A stretch of 64,000 nt of DNA from positions 21,613,205 through 21,677,204 of the forward strand of contig NW_022098000.1 in the NCBI RefSeq assembly GCF_002288925.2, in the 5' to 3' direction. The DNA is from Delphinapterus leucas (taxonomy: Eukaryota; Chordata; Mammalia; Artiodactyla; Monodontidae). A program made the translations under genes and the position numbers. Positions 10,401 to 22,290 of this stretch are shown here, in pieces (within the stretch, counting starts at the first letter, position 1; each line of letters opens with the position of its first letter). The notes beneath the pieces were generated by a model. That model was not told where the DNA came from. It did no database searches and saw nothing but the letters and a program-made list of their open reading frames with translations.

Positions 10401-13400
10401 CAGACATTGAGGATTTTCCATCATTGCCTCCTTTTCAGTGCCATCACCTCCTCCTGTGCCTTGGGCTCCCTCCCCAGACCTTTCCTCACAGTTAAGTGCT
10501 AGCTTACTCTCTGAGATCAACTCAAGACCCCTTTTCCATTCTTCTGGGTCAGTTTGTTACCAGTTGCTACAGAGAATTAAAGACCAGGTTAACCTGAATG
10601 GCAGCAGTGAGAAAATTGTGAAAATACAAAGAATTCTCATATACCATTCCTCGTAGATACAAAGAACTACTTTCTCCAGGGAGGAAATAGAGATGTAAAA
10701 AACTTAAGATGTGCAATCACCACCAGGAATCTTAGAATTTAAAAAGCTGCAAGAACCTTAGAGCTTATCTTGTCTATTTCCCTCACTTTGGGGGAGTTGT
10801 TCTTAGGGATGGGGGGTGGTCCAGGGCCCAGCAGCCGCTAGTGACCAGAACCCATGTCTCCAGCCTGTAGCTAGCACACTTTCTCCTACATCTTAGAGAA
10901 TCCCAGGCAGGATTTCAGTGGAGCTTCTTAGAACTTCCAGCCCCTGGATGTTTCAGCTGCTGCTGTGATGCCTGCAGAATGTCATGGTCACTCAGTTAAC
11001 TTCGTGCCAGGGCTGCATTGTACCCTTTAATGGTTTACCATGGACCAAGCGTGGGCATCTCTGCCACCACAGGAGAGCTGTCTCATAACCAAGCTAGTGC
11101 AAAGCACATGTTGAAAGGGAATCTTTGGGGACTCCCTGGCGGTCCAGTAGTTTAGACTCCATCAGCGCTCCCAGTGCAGGGGGCATGGGTTTGATCCCTG
11201 GTCAGGGAACTAAGGTCTTGCGTGCCACATGGCTCAGCCAAAAAAAAAAAACAGAAAGGAAATCTTTGTTTCAGTCAACAAGCAAACGTCTACATTACCC
11301 CTTTCCTGTTTTTCGATGTGAGGAGGAGGGGGGACAAATATCTGTACAAATACGAAAGAAAGAATTATAAGGTGGAGTTGCTGAGATCAGGGAATTTAGA
11401 GGAAGAAGAGCAGATGCTGCAGACCAGGTGGACGGTGCAGGTAGGAGTGGTTAAGGAGCTTGTGGGGCGGCTGACAAGGGGAGCAGGTTCAGAGGGAGAT
11501 GGGGTGTAGAGGACGGCTGGGGATGGAGGTGGGGGAGCGGGGGAACATTCCAGGCACGGGAGTGCAAAGCGGAGATGGCAGCATCACGGCCCTATGACGA
11601 GACCCGGCTAACCAGAGCAGAAGTCCTCCTGGGGAAGTGGAAGGGAGTACACAGCTGAGGGAACAGCAAGTCTTGAAGATAAGGAAGTAGAATCAGCCTC
11701 AGGTGTCGCCCTGAGCGTTCTTGAGAGTGATGAGGGTGGCGGGACAGCAGCTGAGTGCTGGGAGAAGTGAAGATCTAGCTGCCCTTTTCTTAGTAGGTTA
11801 GAGAAATTAATTTCTGTAACCTGTGGAATGCATATCATTTTTATACACATTTGCTCCCCCAGAGTCTTATCTTGTAAAATATGTCTCTTCCACCTTGCTT
11901 TAGACTTGAACCTTGCCAATGGACCTGATTGGTTTTGGTTATGCAGCCCTGGTGACATTCGGAAGCATTTTGGGATATAAGCGGAGAGGTGAGCCCAAAC
12001 CAGATTTTTCATCAAAGAGAGGTTGGTCATTGTGCTGGGATCATCTGAGGGTCTGTAAGCAGGACAAGAAACTAATAAGCGACCTGGTGGGAGGTTGGTG
12101 GTTGTGCTAGGATTGTCTGAGGGTCTGTAAATAGGACGAGAAGCTAAGAATCACGTGGTGGATGGGATTCTCGGAAGGATGGGGGTTCCATGGGGCTGGG
12201 TGGACAGAGCCTGTCATTCCAGATCCTGGGCATCTGGGCCTCCCTTTACCTGTTAATATCAATTGCATAATTAATTGACTTACCCTCTTCAGGGCTACTC
12301 ACTCATTGTCAAATGAGGTTTTTGGTTTGTTTATATACTCATAGTGTCAAAAAACTGAATTATGTTGATACTGTGTGTTGCAAAGGAAAATTACTTAGAT
12401 ATCATATCTGAAGTGGTTTCTTCATCTCTGTGCAAAGATGGAAAAAAACACCCAGTTGATAAATTGAAGGATTTTCATGGAGAAAAATGAAAGATCAAGT
12501 TTTCTATTTTGCTTTCTTTTAAGGTAAAAGCGTTTGCAGTCATGGTGTCTCATATTTGCTTCTTATATTTTTAAGAAATTCATTAAATGAAGTTATATTT
12601 CGAAGAGTGTTATATTGGTGACCTTGGGGGACTTGAGTTTCAGGTCTATATGGTTATCAGGGTTACTTCCTTCGTTAGCGGTTTTTCAAAGTGTGTGTGT
12701 GTGTGTGTGCGCGTGCGTGTGCGTGCGTGTGTTGGGGCTGCTGGAGGGTGTGGGAGGAGAGGATTACAAGGCATCTTCCTTCACTTGTTGCCTGTAGAAT
12801 TAGACTACAACCTAGTGCATGTGGCTTCTTGTTCTGGATGGGTTGTGTGTTTTGGTGTGGGAGGTGCTGCGATCTGAATTTAAGGGTGGTTCTTAACCCT
12901 GCTGCAATCTGACTTTCCTGTAGCTGTTTAAAAAACAGAGATACCTTACAACTGAATCACTTTGCTGTACACCGGAAACTAACACAACCCCGTAAATCAA
13001 CTATACTTCAATAAAAAAATAAAAATAAAAAGTAAATTTAAATCTAAAAAAATACAAAAAACAAAAAACCCCAGAGATGTCTTGACCCTAGGGATTCCAA
13101 TCCGATCAGATTTTAAATAGATTGAGTGCCCAGAAGTGGGGACTGTGTGTGTTGGTGACAGTGGCACTGGCACGTGCACCCTGCAGTGCTCGTGTCTATT
13201 ACAGTGCCCCAGGCAGCGCTGAGCAGGGCTGGTGCTGGGTCGGGGAGGGGGTGGATTGGTGGCTGGCTGGCTGCGTCAGTGACCAGGTTCTTCCTGTTAC
13301 TCTGTGGTCACAGTCCATCCCTGAGTCCTGATGTGTTGAGGCTGGAAGGTTTGTTAATTATTCAGGACAGAACCATCGCTTGGTTTGAATAGGCCCCCTC

Positions 13401-16400
13401 TCTACCTCCATGAGCTGAAAATATCATTTCATCTTATTTTTATCATCACAACCTCAGTAAAAAAATGGAGGCAAGGAGAACAGGGGGAATAAAAGAGGGG
13501 CGTAAACAAGTCAGGTAATTGTCCAAGACCATGCAGTCACTGTCAGAAGCAATACTACAGGCAGGCTTTATCACCATACCTACCCCTCCCATTGCTATGT
13601 ACCTGGGGTTCCTCTGCCTCGCATTTGGGGTTCAGCATGAAACAGTCATGTCTTAGAAACTGTCCATGGATAGCCGATACCTAACTTGGCTTTGTCTAGT
13701 TACAGTGCCCAAGAAGAAATGCATTTTTCCACATGTGGAGTGATGAAGGTATACCTTTCATTTGGGGATTCTCTCTCTGAGCCCGTACTTTTTTTCACCA
13801 GGTGGTGTTCTGTCTTTGATTGCTGGTCTTTCTGTTGGATTTTTGGCTGGCTGTGGAGCTTACCGTGTCTCCAATGACAAGCGAGACGTAAAATTGTCCC
13901 TGTGTGAGTAAGGTGTTTTTCCCAGTTACGGAGAATCAAAGCTTGGGAATAATTTTTTGATACCTAGCCTCGGTGTACTAGAAGATACTGGTGACATGGC
14001 AGGTGGGCATATGCATGTGCGGAGACAGAACACTGCTCTTGTTCCTTTCTACACAGACCTGATCAAAAATAATGATGTTGCTGCCAGGCCTTCCAACTCA
14101 GAAGAATATTTCTATAAAACTTGTTACTAGAAAAATAAAATAAAATTAGAAAAAGCAAGGAATTATGTCTGGATTTTCTGCTAATGCTCCTAAATGCATA
14201 TTAGCATAGTTTGTGTTACTGTGAAAATATCTAAAAAGAGACAGCCTTGCATTATTTTATTTAATTCACAAACAGCTTTTAGGTCCCCCACTTTGCCTTA
14301 AGATTTAGAAAAGCAAGGCTGACTCTTTTAGCTTCTTCCCTTGTTGGGCTTATAGTAGGAGAATGTCCACAGGGAAAATGGAAAAAACCTGTGTGTGTTT
14401 AAAGCCCCAGGATGCTTGGCTTTCTTCTGTCTGGGTTGAAAGACAAATACAGAGAAGGTTTGGAAAACTACACCAAGGAAATGGTCTCTGTTTAACTTGA
14501 TGATTATTCAAAGTGCCCTGGTGGGTGTGGAAGAAAATACAAAGGAAGACAAATTGTACCAGTTGTTTGTTTGAGGGAGAGGAAGAGATTAAGTGGGATT
14601 TTTTTCCCCCTTATTTTAAATAGGAGCAAGGGATATTTTTAATAATGACATTATGTCAGAAGATAAAAATATATCAGCAAAAAATATATATATATACACA
14701 CATATATATGTATGTATATATATAGGGCTTTTATGCATATGCACTTAAATAGTTAATGTATGTTTATTGTCAGTCATGTTTTTTATATCAGCAAGTGATT
14801 TTTCCTTGAAAGTTCTTAAATTGTGACATCAGTGCCCTAATCTCTTCCATAAAACTGCTTCTCTCATCATGCTGGTTTAGCTTCTAAAAGGCTGGTATAA
14901 TGCTTCTGAATTTAATATTATTAGGCTGTTTTTATGTACTCTTCAGGCATCAAATTTCCAAAATGGAATGCTATAAAATAAAAACAGTCAGCCTTTTCTT
15001 AGGATTATTTTATTAATCAGGTCTTACTTTAAAGATTTACTTTAGAAACGGATTCTTTTCCTTCCATTCAGCTAACTAAACATTTATTGGCTGTCTCTTG
15101 TGGGTCCAGGTATACTGCCTAGTGTTCCTAAGGAAACTTGAATAAGACACAGTCCTGACCTTCCCAGGAGTGTTCTATTTTAAATAGAAATTAAGTTAGA
15201 AAAAGACTTTTTCTTTTGAAGATATTTCAGGAATGGATTTTAACGTGCTTGTTTCCTCAGAAACTATTTTGATAAGCTATTTTGTAAAGTGTTTTAATAG
15301 AGCACTTTATCTTTTCAAGAAAATAGCAACTCAGTACCAATACATAATAGTTGTTATATTAGAAAGCTGAAATGAAATCCATTTTTTTCCCCAAGCAAGC
15401 ACTGATAACATGTTTGAAACGCTGGTTCACGCACCGGTTTGATTTTTAGTTACAGCTTTCTTCCTGGCCACCATAATGGGGGTGAGGTTTAAGAGATCCA
15501 AGAAAATCATGCCAGCTGGGCTGGTTGCAGGTTTAAGGTAAGAAAAACTTATTTTGATCTATTCTTTCCTCTGCTGTCATTTTGAAGTGCTGAATTTTTG
15601 GCAAAAGTCAGTTTTAACTTAAAAGGTCAAAGTAATTTGTATTACAATCAGCATGATTATAAAACCTTAAAATATCCATTCAATCGTTGACATTTATGTA
15701 CGAGTGAACATTTTTATCAAATACACTTAGCGTTGCTGTGCTATCCGATCACATGTACACAGTTACCTTTTTCAGAATAAAGAATTAAATTCAGCCTCAT
15801 TTTTTCTCAGGATTTACCTGTCTGAGACAGTAAAGGTATTCATTTAAATCTGATAATCTCTCTTAGAGAGTTGGACAAAGTGAAAGTCTGTCGCAGTTAC
15901 TTTGAAATTTTAAGGGAAAAAACTTAATATTTTTTAAAAAGATAAATAGGGAGCTTCAAGTTTCTCTTAATCTCAGTAATTCTATCCATGAGATTAAGCA
16001 CATTACCAAGTAAAAATTTATACTTAACATTTTAAATTCTTTGGAAGCTGCCTTTATATGTTGACAGCTATCGACATGTTCATTTTCTTTGAGGTACGTT
16101 TTCACTTTCTGGAATTTATTCCAAAGAAATAATGAGATGTATACAAAGACTGATGTTTATTGCAAGTTTATTTCTAGTGGAAAACATGATGAACTGAAAA
16201 ATTAGAAACAGCTTGAAAATTCACCAGTAAGGAAATGGTTCAATAGGTGTTTTGTCCACTTAATGGAATATTGAGCAAGCATTACATGTCATGTTTTCAA
16301 AAACTGTTTAGTGTCATTAGAAAATATTGACATAATAGGAAATGAAAACAGAATAAACAAGCAAATATAGCGTGATCTCAATTTTTTAAAAGTCTGGGTA

Positions 16401-17628
16401 TATAAAAACAAGATAGGAAGTAATATTTCAAATTGTTAGTAATCTCTAGGTGGTAATGCAATGGGTAATTTTCTCCTTTCTATTTTTCAATAGAATTTTC
16501 TAGTGTGGCTGGATATAATGTTTATGATTTGGGAATGAAAGTGTGATTATAAAGGACTGCTTTCTAATGATAGCCCTGTTCTAATAATGATACTTGGTGG
16601 TGGAAGGGGTCAGAAGTAGGGTTTATAGGTCAAGAAGACAAGACCCCAAACGTGGAAAGAAGCTGAGATTGTAATTATGACATCCCCAAATCACCCCTTG
16701 ATTAGTTTTTCAAGTTGCTTGCCTTTACTAGTTTTTGAAAGTTTTGTGTTTCTTTCCAAACCTTTCTCTCACAAAGGTTCATCCCAGATTTTCAGAACAG
16801 TGAGTTCTGATTTTTCTCCTTCATTCAGTGAACATTTTTAATTCAGTCACATCTGGAAGTTCAAGTACAGGGATCCAGGGATGGTGAGATCACCCCTGCC
16901 CCAGGGAGTAGAAGCAGGGCAGAACGCTGGGAGCCAGGGTTTAGTACCACATGGGTTAGGTGAACGCACAACCCTTCCGTCTCACACCTCCTGAGTCATC
17001 CTCCCCTTGCCTATCTTTTGTTTTAATCTAGCCTCATGATGATCCTGAGACTTGTCTTACTGCTGCTCTGAGAATCCGCAGGAACTGAAAACTAAATTTG
17101 AGTCATTCTGCTGTAATGGGCAGAGCCTACTCTTTGTATTTAAAAGCTAAATTCCAATATGGAATGTTCCCCGTGGTGGTCTTATTTTATGGTAGAAACT
17201 GCAAAAGAAACACTGTCACCTCTAATATGGACACTGGTTTGAGGGATTTTTTTTTTTTAAACAAATGGTTTAACTGTTTTCTAATTGTCAGGTACTGGTT
17301 TCATTAAAGGTATTTGATAAATCATGATACACTGTTTGATTTGCTGTGTCATGTGGTTTTGTTTGTTTTTTGGTTTGGGGTTTTTTTTTTTTGACAGTTC
17401 CAAATACTCATGTCTGAAATAAGCTTAAATTAAACTACAACCTACAGATGATGGAATGCCCTAAGTGGGCTTCACAGAATGCTAATGTATCTATTTGTCA
17501 TTTGTGTTATATTTTAAATTATTTTTTTTCCATTTTAATTGTATTGCTACCAGTGTTTTTTCTTTCTTTAAAATACTTCATCCTCAGCACACTCTGTACC
17601 AACAGAATGTATTCAGTATAAAAATAAA
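7380..17628 (+). CDS. TMEM14A: TMEM14A gene (5 exons, 99-aa membrane protein)
   Basis: Encodes a small integral membrane protein of the TMEM14 (UPF0136) family. In human cells it is reported to sit in ER/mitochondrial membranes and to protect against Bax-driven loss of mitochondrial potential. Coding exons are 11919-11988, 13802-13903, 15450-15537 and 17032-17071; all junctions are GT-AG and phases 1, 1 and 2 join without a break into 300 bases, 99 codons plus TGA. The product starts MDLIGFGYAALVTFGS and ends SLMMILRLVLLLL. It is nearly all hydrophobic, with about four membrane segments (roughly residues 3-19, 25-44, 55-69, 79-98) separated by basic loops such as KRR (21-23), NDKR (48-51) and RFKRSKK (70-76). 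Length equals the human protein. A 5' noncoding exon ends at one of two donors (7422 or 7492). Poly(A) signals are ATTAAA near 17303 and AATAAA at 17623-17628. No defect is seen. Confidence 0.95.
9610..9800 (-). repeat. MIR SINE
   Basis: Reverse-orientation MIR: 'tgtgtgccaggcacggttctg', 'cattttacagatggagaaactgagg' style blocks and 'ggagcttgcctaacatcaca' occur in the order expected on the reverse strand. Confidence 0.75.
10060..10265 (+). repeat. MIR SINE
   Basis: Forward MIR: 'gctgtgtgacctcggggctg', 'tcatctgggaaatgggga', 'cgtagggttgtggtgataat', 'gtgcctggcacatgg'. Confidence 0.8.
11128..11251 (+). repeat. Short tRNA-head SINE with target duplication
   Basis: Forward SINE beginning 'gggactccctggcggtccag' with a pure A tail (11239-11251). 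It is flanked by 14-bp direct repeats at 11114-11127 and 11255-11268 (one mismatch), the expected target-site duplication. Lies 0.65 kb before TMEM14A coding exon 1. Confidence 0.9.
11904..11988 (+). CDS. TMEM14A: TMEM14A coding exon 1 (start codon)
   Basis: Acceptor 'ttgctttag' is followed by 15 untranslated bases, then ATG at 11919 in 'ttgccaatgg' (Kozak-like G at +4). It encodes the first 23 residues (ending GYKRR) plus one base of the next codon. The donor is 'gagag|gtgagc'. I use 11919 rather than the in-frame TTG six bases earlier because TMEM14A proteins begin MDLIGFG. Confidence 0.95.
12019..12162 (+). repeat. 72-bp tandem duplication in intron
   Basis: Two adjacent 72-bp units (12019-12090 and 12091-12162) both begin 'gaggttggt', carry 'tctgagggtctgtaa' and end 'tggtgg'. 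They differ at several positions, so the duplication is not recent. Confidence 0.8.
12691..12732 (+). repeat. (GT)n/(GCGT)n microsatellite
   Basis: Run of gt dinucleotides grading into 'gcgtgcgtgtgcgtgcgtgt'. Likely length-variable. Confidence 0.9.
12940..13030 (+). repeat. L1 3' end fragment
   Basis: 'ctgaatcactttgctgtaca', 'gaaactaacacaac' and 'caactatacttcaataaa' followed by an A-rich tail are the typical 3' terminus of cetartiodactyl L1. Confidence 0.85.
13802..13903 (+). CDS. TMEM14A: TMEM14A coding exon 2
   Basis: 102 bases after acceptor 'tttttcaccag', donor 'tgt|gtgagt'. It encodes GGVLSLIAGLSVGFLAG and the basic loop SNDKRDVK. Phase 1 at both ends. The second membrane segment lies here. 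Confidence 0.95.
14680..14726. repeat. (TA)n-rich microsatellite
   Basis: Alternating ta/ca/ta steps ('atatatatatatacacacat', 'atatatgtatgtatatat') inside TMEM14A intron 3. Confidence 0.85.
15450..15537 (+). CDS. TMEM14A: TMEM14A coding exon 3
   Basis: 88 bases after acceptor 'tgatttttag', donor 'ttaag|gtaaga'. It encodes FTAFFLATIMGVRFKRSKK and MPAGLVAGL. It enters in phase 1 and leaves in phase 2. Confidence 0.95.
16080..16550 (+). repeat. Old L1M-like LINE remnant
   Basis: Pattern of phrases such as 'gaatttattccaaagaaata', 'ggaaatggttcaatag' and 'taatggaatattgagcaagc' is common in old L1M 3' regions. Assignment is by general resemblance. Confidence 0.45.
17032..17071 (+). CDS. TMEM14A: TMEM14A last coding exon
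   Basis: Acceptor 'ttaatctag'; 40 bases complete a Ser codon and encode LMMILRLVLLLL followed by TGA at 17069-17071. The very hydrophobic tail is the C-terminal membrane segment. Confidence 0.95.
17072..17628 (+). terminator. TMEM14A: TMEM14A 3'UTR and poly(A) signals
   Basis: After the stop codon an ATTAAA near 17303 and a canonical AATAAA at 17623-17628 could each define a 3' end, giving a short or a long 3'UTR of about 250 or 570 bases. Confidence 0.55.
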
Positions 17629-17729
17629 AGAACTTCTGTTTTAAACCTGTTTCTCTCATTTTAGTGTCCTCTCTGTATACTCAAATCATCTTTAACATGT
17701 AAGTGTTCAATTATTATTATTATTATTTT

Positions 17730-17937
17730 ATTTTTTTTTTTTTTTGCGGTACGCATGCCTCTCACTGCCGCGGCCTCTCCCGCTGCAGAGCACAGGCTCC
17801 AGACGCTTAGGCTCAGCGGCCATGGCTCACGGGCCCAGCCGCTCCACGGCATGTGGGATCTTCCCGGACCGGGGCACGAACCCGTGTCCCCTGCATTGGC
17901 AGGTGGACTCTCAACCACTGCGCCAACAGGGAAGCCC
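17730..17937 (-). repeat. CHR-type SINE, short form
   Basis: Reverse-orientation ~190-bp form: T-rich tail, 'gcggtacgcatgcctctcac', 'ggggcacgaacccgtgtccc', head 'caacagggaagccc'. Close to the other short copies, so relatively young. Confidence 0.95.
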
Positions 17938-18705
17938 TAAATAACTGATATATTTTTAAAATAGAGAAAAAGGATGAGAGTGATGAAGCCAGGAAGATAG
18001 AAGAATAAGATTCTGACCAGCTTTCCTCCTGTGACAGGTGGCAAGATTTTAGGTTTTCAGATTTTTCTCTTTTTATCTACTTGCAGATCATCCTCCTTCC
18101 AGGACAAGCCTTGACTGGTGAATTGGGGTGAGATTAGGGGATGCTGAGGTTTTTCACTTTCCAAATTACAGTCATCTGTGTATTTTAATGCTGGCATCTG
18201 TAGCCCAAAGACGTCAATCAAGAGGATTTTCAATGACTCATGGGGATTTAAAGCAAAGGTGCAGAGTTAGAAAAAGTGGGTCTTTTCACATTTTCCTTTT
18301 CTTCTGAAAATGAAAATGTTTTTTAGAAACATAACCCATGCTCATTTTGAAGAAGGTAAAATAGTATAGAAATGAGAAGCCCATCCCCACCTCCCCAAGA
18401 TAGCCTTGACAGGTTGATGGGGCATGATGGGGGGAGGCCTGGTGGAGTGATAGGCTCTGGACAGCTTGAGGTACCTGGGGAGGGGGGTCCCTGAAAGCAA
18501 GGAGGGCTGTGGGGAGGGTAAGGGGTGGCTTTGGGAGGACGAGGAGTGTCTTCATGGTATGAATGGGAGCTGATTTATTTTGTAGCCTGTTACCTGGCTC
18601 ATTTTCTAAGCCAGCGCTTCCACACATTAAGAGCTCAGCAAAATAAATGAAGAAAAAAGGATCGATTGAGAATATCACCATTTGGAAACCAGAATGAAAA
18701 ATGGC

Positions 18706-18898
18706 CAGTGGTTTTTCAACCCTACATGATACCTGTTAGAACCATGTGAGGGGTTTAAAGCACATTCAGGTACACGAGTGTTCAAGCACACACACTCTCT
18801 CTCTCTCTCTCTGCCTGGGCCTCACCCCAGAGATTCTGATATAATTGATCTCAAAGAGGACTCTTGCTTCTGCTGTGTAGCCAGTGTTGAGAACCATT
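18706..18898 (+). mobile_element. MER5-like nonautonomous hAT element
   Basis: Starts 'cagtggtttttcaaccc' and ends 'gtgttgagaaccatt', the characteristic inverted ends of MER5-class elements, with 'caccccagagattctgatat' inside. A (CT)n run at about 18791-18812 has expanded within it. Confidence 0.75.
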
Positions 18899-19204
18899 CA
18901 TCAGGATGATGATGATGTCCATAGCTGCTAAAACTACGAATAGGGATCTCTGTAGTGGAAACATCGGGGTTGACTGCCCTAAATATTTAACATCACTAAA
19001 TGCGGGACAATCAGACATGATGGTCCTCCTGGTGTGAAGCAATAGAAAGCATGCAGCAGTACCTATGAAGAATTCTTGCCAAAATAATTGACCTGGAATT
19101 CATTCAAACCTCTAGATATCAACTTACAGGAAACACAGGAAACAGAGAAGCACCTCAGGAATGTAATCTGCAAAATCAGCAATACTTATAATGTGGAACT
19201 CAAC

Positions 19205-19352
19205 AGGCTTGCTCTTCATAGTGTGGTCCCCAGACCAGCAACATACAGATCACCTGGGAGGTTGTAGCAACTCAGGCACTACCCCCAGAATCTGTATTTT
19301 AAGACCCCTGGGAATTTGTATGTACATTCAAGTTTAGAAGCACTGTTCTCCA
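19205..19352 (+). mobile_element. MER20/MER5-like nonautonomous hAT element
   Basis: 'agtgtggtccccagaccagc', 'atcacctgggagg', 'cccccagaatctgtatttta' and 'aagtttagaagcactg' follow the consensus of this class of old DNA transposon. Confidence 0.7.
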
Positions 19353-20739
19353 GCTCAAGTGATTAATACATTTCAAATGACTCTCTACTTTTATATTTCT
19401 ATAGGAAAATGTGTAAATTGCATGAAAATCAAAGAGGCAGGGGGAGCCTATAGGTTAAAGAGATTTAAGAGAATGAATTCATTCTTCAAATGAATGCAAT
19501 GTGTAGACCTTTTTTACCTTCTCGTTCTAACATAGTTATTCTTTTTAAATGTGACACAATCGGGAGTATTTGAACCATGACTGAACATTTATATAAGGGA
19601 ATTACTGTTAATTTTTTAAGTATAATAATATTATAGAATGTTTTCCCCAAAGGATCTTTATCTTTTAGAGACTCATGTCAAAGTATTTATGGATGAAATA
19701 ATATGATACTGGGATTTACTTCAAATTAACCGAGCTGTGAGGGGGAGTGGGTAGAAATACAGATGCAACATGAGTGACATTTTGTTGCTAATTGCTGTGG
19801 CTGGGTGATGGGTACATAGGGCTTTTTATACACTTCTTTCTATTTTTGTAAATGTATGAAATTTCCCATCATAAAAAATATTTTTAATTGCTCAGCAAAA
19901 ACGGATGTTATTCGTAATGTATTAAAATGTTAAAGGCCCTGGTGTGACTTCTGAATCATGAGATTTGGCACTGTGTTCACTCCAGCTTTAGGGATGAATG
20001 GGTGTGATCAATGCTCCACCCAGATGAGCCTTCTGAATTCAGGTTTAATGATTTCAAGCCCTGCGGGCACTGTCTAAACACCTTTCAAATGTGCCTTTGA
20101 AGTCAAAAAATTAAAGGGCATAATCCATTGTTTAAAGTGTGTAAGAATAAAAGGAATTAAGTAGACCAGTAACTGCATGCCTTTATTTTTTTTATCCTCA
20201 GCCTACATTCTAGAACTTTGTCTCCAATTGTCTTGGCATCATGCCTCCATTCTGTGTTGTCCATGGAAATTGGGTTTTAGTAATGTGAATTCTTGGGTAA
20301 TTTAAGAGAAAGACTAAGGATATTCCTTTCTATGAAAGTCAGTCTAGTAACCTGGTACACAGTTCATTTTCCTGTGTCCATCTAAGGGATATTGAATATA
20401 TATTTTCTGGTTTATGGAAAGTCTTTATGTCCCACTTATGACATAAAGTGAGGTTTGCTTTGTTCCATAAAGATGCTGTCCTAGAACACGCTGCTCTGAT
20501 TTGGAAAGGTCTGTGCTTCAGTCTCCTTGCAGAAGGATCACTGGTACCAGGGACTAAATTGTTTCTGACAGTGGAATATAAGGCTTTGTAAAAAAATATA
20601 TAAAATCCACCAATCAATCAGATAATAGCTAGATAAGCAAACAAGTTAATTTATTTAAAATATATTGGAAAAAAATTAGGCAAAATCAATTCTCTAAGAA
20701 ATCCCAATGACATATTATGTATCAATCTAATGTTTTTTT

Positions 20740-21000
20740 AATTTACTTTTTAAAACTTTTTATTTTATATTGGAGTATAGCCGATTGACAATGTTGTGAT
20801 AGTTTCAGGTGCACAGCAAAGCGACTCAGCCCTACATATACATGTATCCATTCTCCCCCAAACTCCCCTCCCATCCAGGCTGCCACATAACATTGAGCAG
20901 AGTTCCCTGAGCTATACAGTAGGTTCTTGTTGGTTATCCATTTTAAATATAGCAGTGTGTAGATGTCAATCCCAAACTCCCTAACTATCCCTTATCTAAT
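20740..21000 (-). repeat. L1 3' end fragment
   Basis: Reverse L1: 'tattggagtatagccgattg', 'tttcaggtgcacagcaaagc', 'gttccctgagctatacagta'. 5'-truncated. Confidence 0.9.
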
Positions 21001-21138
21001 GTTTTTAAATTCTCAAAGAATTTTAAAATATGGAACTTCGCAATTAAGTGCAATGCAGCCCATCAGCATTTAGTACATGCTTTCTTCACGGATGTGTGTG
21101 TGCATGGAGCATCTGTGTGAATGCGCAAGTACATTCTT

Positions 21139-21480
21139 TTTTAAAAAATTAATTTATTATTTATTTTTGGGTCTTTGTTGCTATGCACAGGCTTTCTCTA
21201 TTTGCGGCGAGTGAGGGATACTCTTCATTGTCGTGCGTGGGCTTCTGATTGCAGTGGCTTCTCTTGCTGTGGAGCACAGGCTCTAGGTGCGCGGGCTTCA
21301 GCATTTATGGCACACGGGCTCAGTAGTTGTGGCTCGCGGGCTCCATAGTGCAGGCTCAGTAGTTGTGGCGCACGGGCTTAGTTGCTCCGCCACATGTGGG
21401 ATCTTCCCGGACCAGGGCTCAAACCCGTGTTCCTTGCATTGGCAGCAGGTTCTTTAACCACTGCGCCACCAGGGAAGTCC
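21139..21480 (-). repeat. CHR-type SINE, long form, with target duplication
   Basis: Reverse long-form SINE ending 'ccaccagggaagtcc'. Flanked by 13-bp repeats 'caagtacattctt' (21126-21138) and 'caaatacattctt' (21482-21494). Confidence 0.95.
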
Positions 21481-21655
21481 ACAAATACATTCTTGTACTG
21501 GAAGCTTTGTTTCAAGAAAGCTTAGCATAAAAATATCCATTTGTTATTGTTTGCACTCTTTTCTACCTCAAAATCACAGAAGTTATTAGACCTGTCACAA
21601 GATCTTGTTATTTAAAGTATTTATTTAAAAATGTAAAAATAAACAAACAAAAGAT

Positions 21656-21875
21656 GGGCTTCCCTGGTGGCGCAGTGGTTGAGAGTCCGCCTGCCGATGC
21701 AGGGGACACGGGTTCGTGCCCCGGTGCGGGAAGATCCCACATGCCGCAGAGCGGCTGGGCCCGTGAGCCGTGGCCGCTGAGCCTGCGCGTCCGGAGCCTG
21801 TGCTCCGCGACAGGAGAGGCCACAGCAGTGAGAGGCCCGCATGCCGCAGAAAAAACCAAAAACAAAACAAAAACA
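21656..21875 (+). repeat. CHR-type SINE, short form
   Basis: Forward young-type copy starting 'gggcttccctggtggcgcag', with tail of A-rich 'aaaaaccaaaaacaaaac'. Confidence 0.95.
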
Positions 21876-22015
21876 ACATTAGAGGCAGTTATTCCCACTA
21901 TTACAGGGCTGCTTTAGGTTTTGAAATGATTTGGTGAGGTTAAGCAGGTAGCTCCCTGAGTATATTTAAATGATTCTATTAAAATGTTTTGATCCACACT
22001 TACCTTCTCAGTGAG

Positions 22016-22155
22016 TTATACCAGCAAATAGTAAATAGTAGTCTTATTAGTTGGCCCCTGTCCTTTTTTAGGTTATTAGTTGGCCCCCGTCCTTTTTTTT
22101 TTTATACCAGCAAATAGTAAATGGTAGTCTTTTTATTTGGGCCCTTTCCTTTTTT
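22016..22155 (+). repeat. Imperfect local direct repeat
   Basis: A unit 'ttataccagcaaatagtaaa' plus 'tagtctt...ttgg.ccc.tcctttttt' at 22016-22070 recurs at 22101-22155. A partial copy ('ggttattagttggcccccgtcc') lies between them and another ('gacccctgtccttc') follows the adjoining SINE. Confidence 0.8.
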
Positions 22156-22290
22156 TTTTTTTTTTTTAAGAATTTTATTTTATGTTTTGGCCACACGGCT
22201 TGTGGGATCTTAGCTCCCCGACCAGGGACTGAACCCAGGCCCTCGGCGGTGAAAGTGCAGAGTCCTAACCACTGGACCACCAGGGAATTC
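22150..22290 (-). repeat. Short tRNA-head SINE
   Basis: Reverse copy: T run, 'ttttggccacacggcttgtg', 'accactggaccaccagggaa'. The same short subfamily as at 11128 and 44809. Confidence 0.85.

Larger units (their letters stand above)
7493..11903. other. TMEM14A intron 1 and its old repeats
   Basis: Holds old repeats listed separately where clear. About 8360-8480 is a diverged ancient repeat ('gcatttactaagcacc'). About 8800-9290 resembles L2 ('aggcctttgcacatgtctcc'). No other gene is recognised. Confidence 0.5.

Noticed and set aside
12691..12732. Z-DNA-forming regulatory element
   Set aside because: It is a simple GT/GCGT microsatellite; nothing else in the sequence supports a regulatory role.
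21608..21917. Multiple 70-98 codon frames over SINEs (also at 17661-17944, 27597-27933, 40380-40656, 52378-52727)
   Set aside because: They are translations of the GC-rich SINE body and recur with the same peptide at every young copy, so they are not genes.
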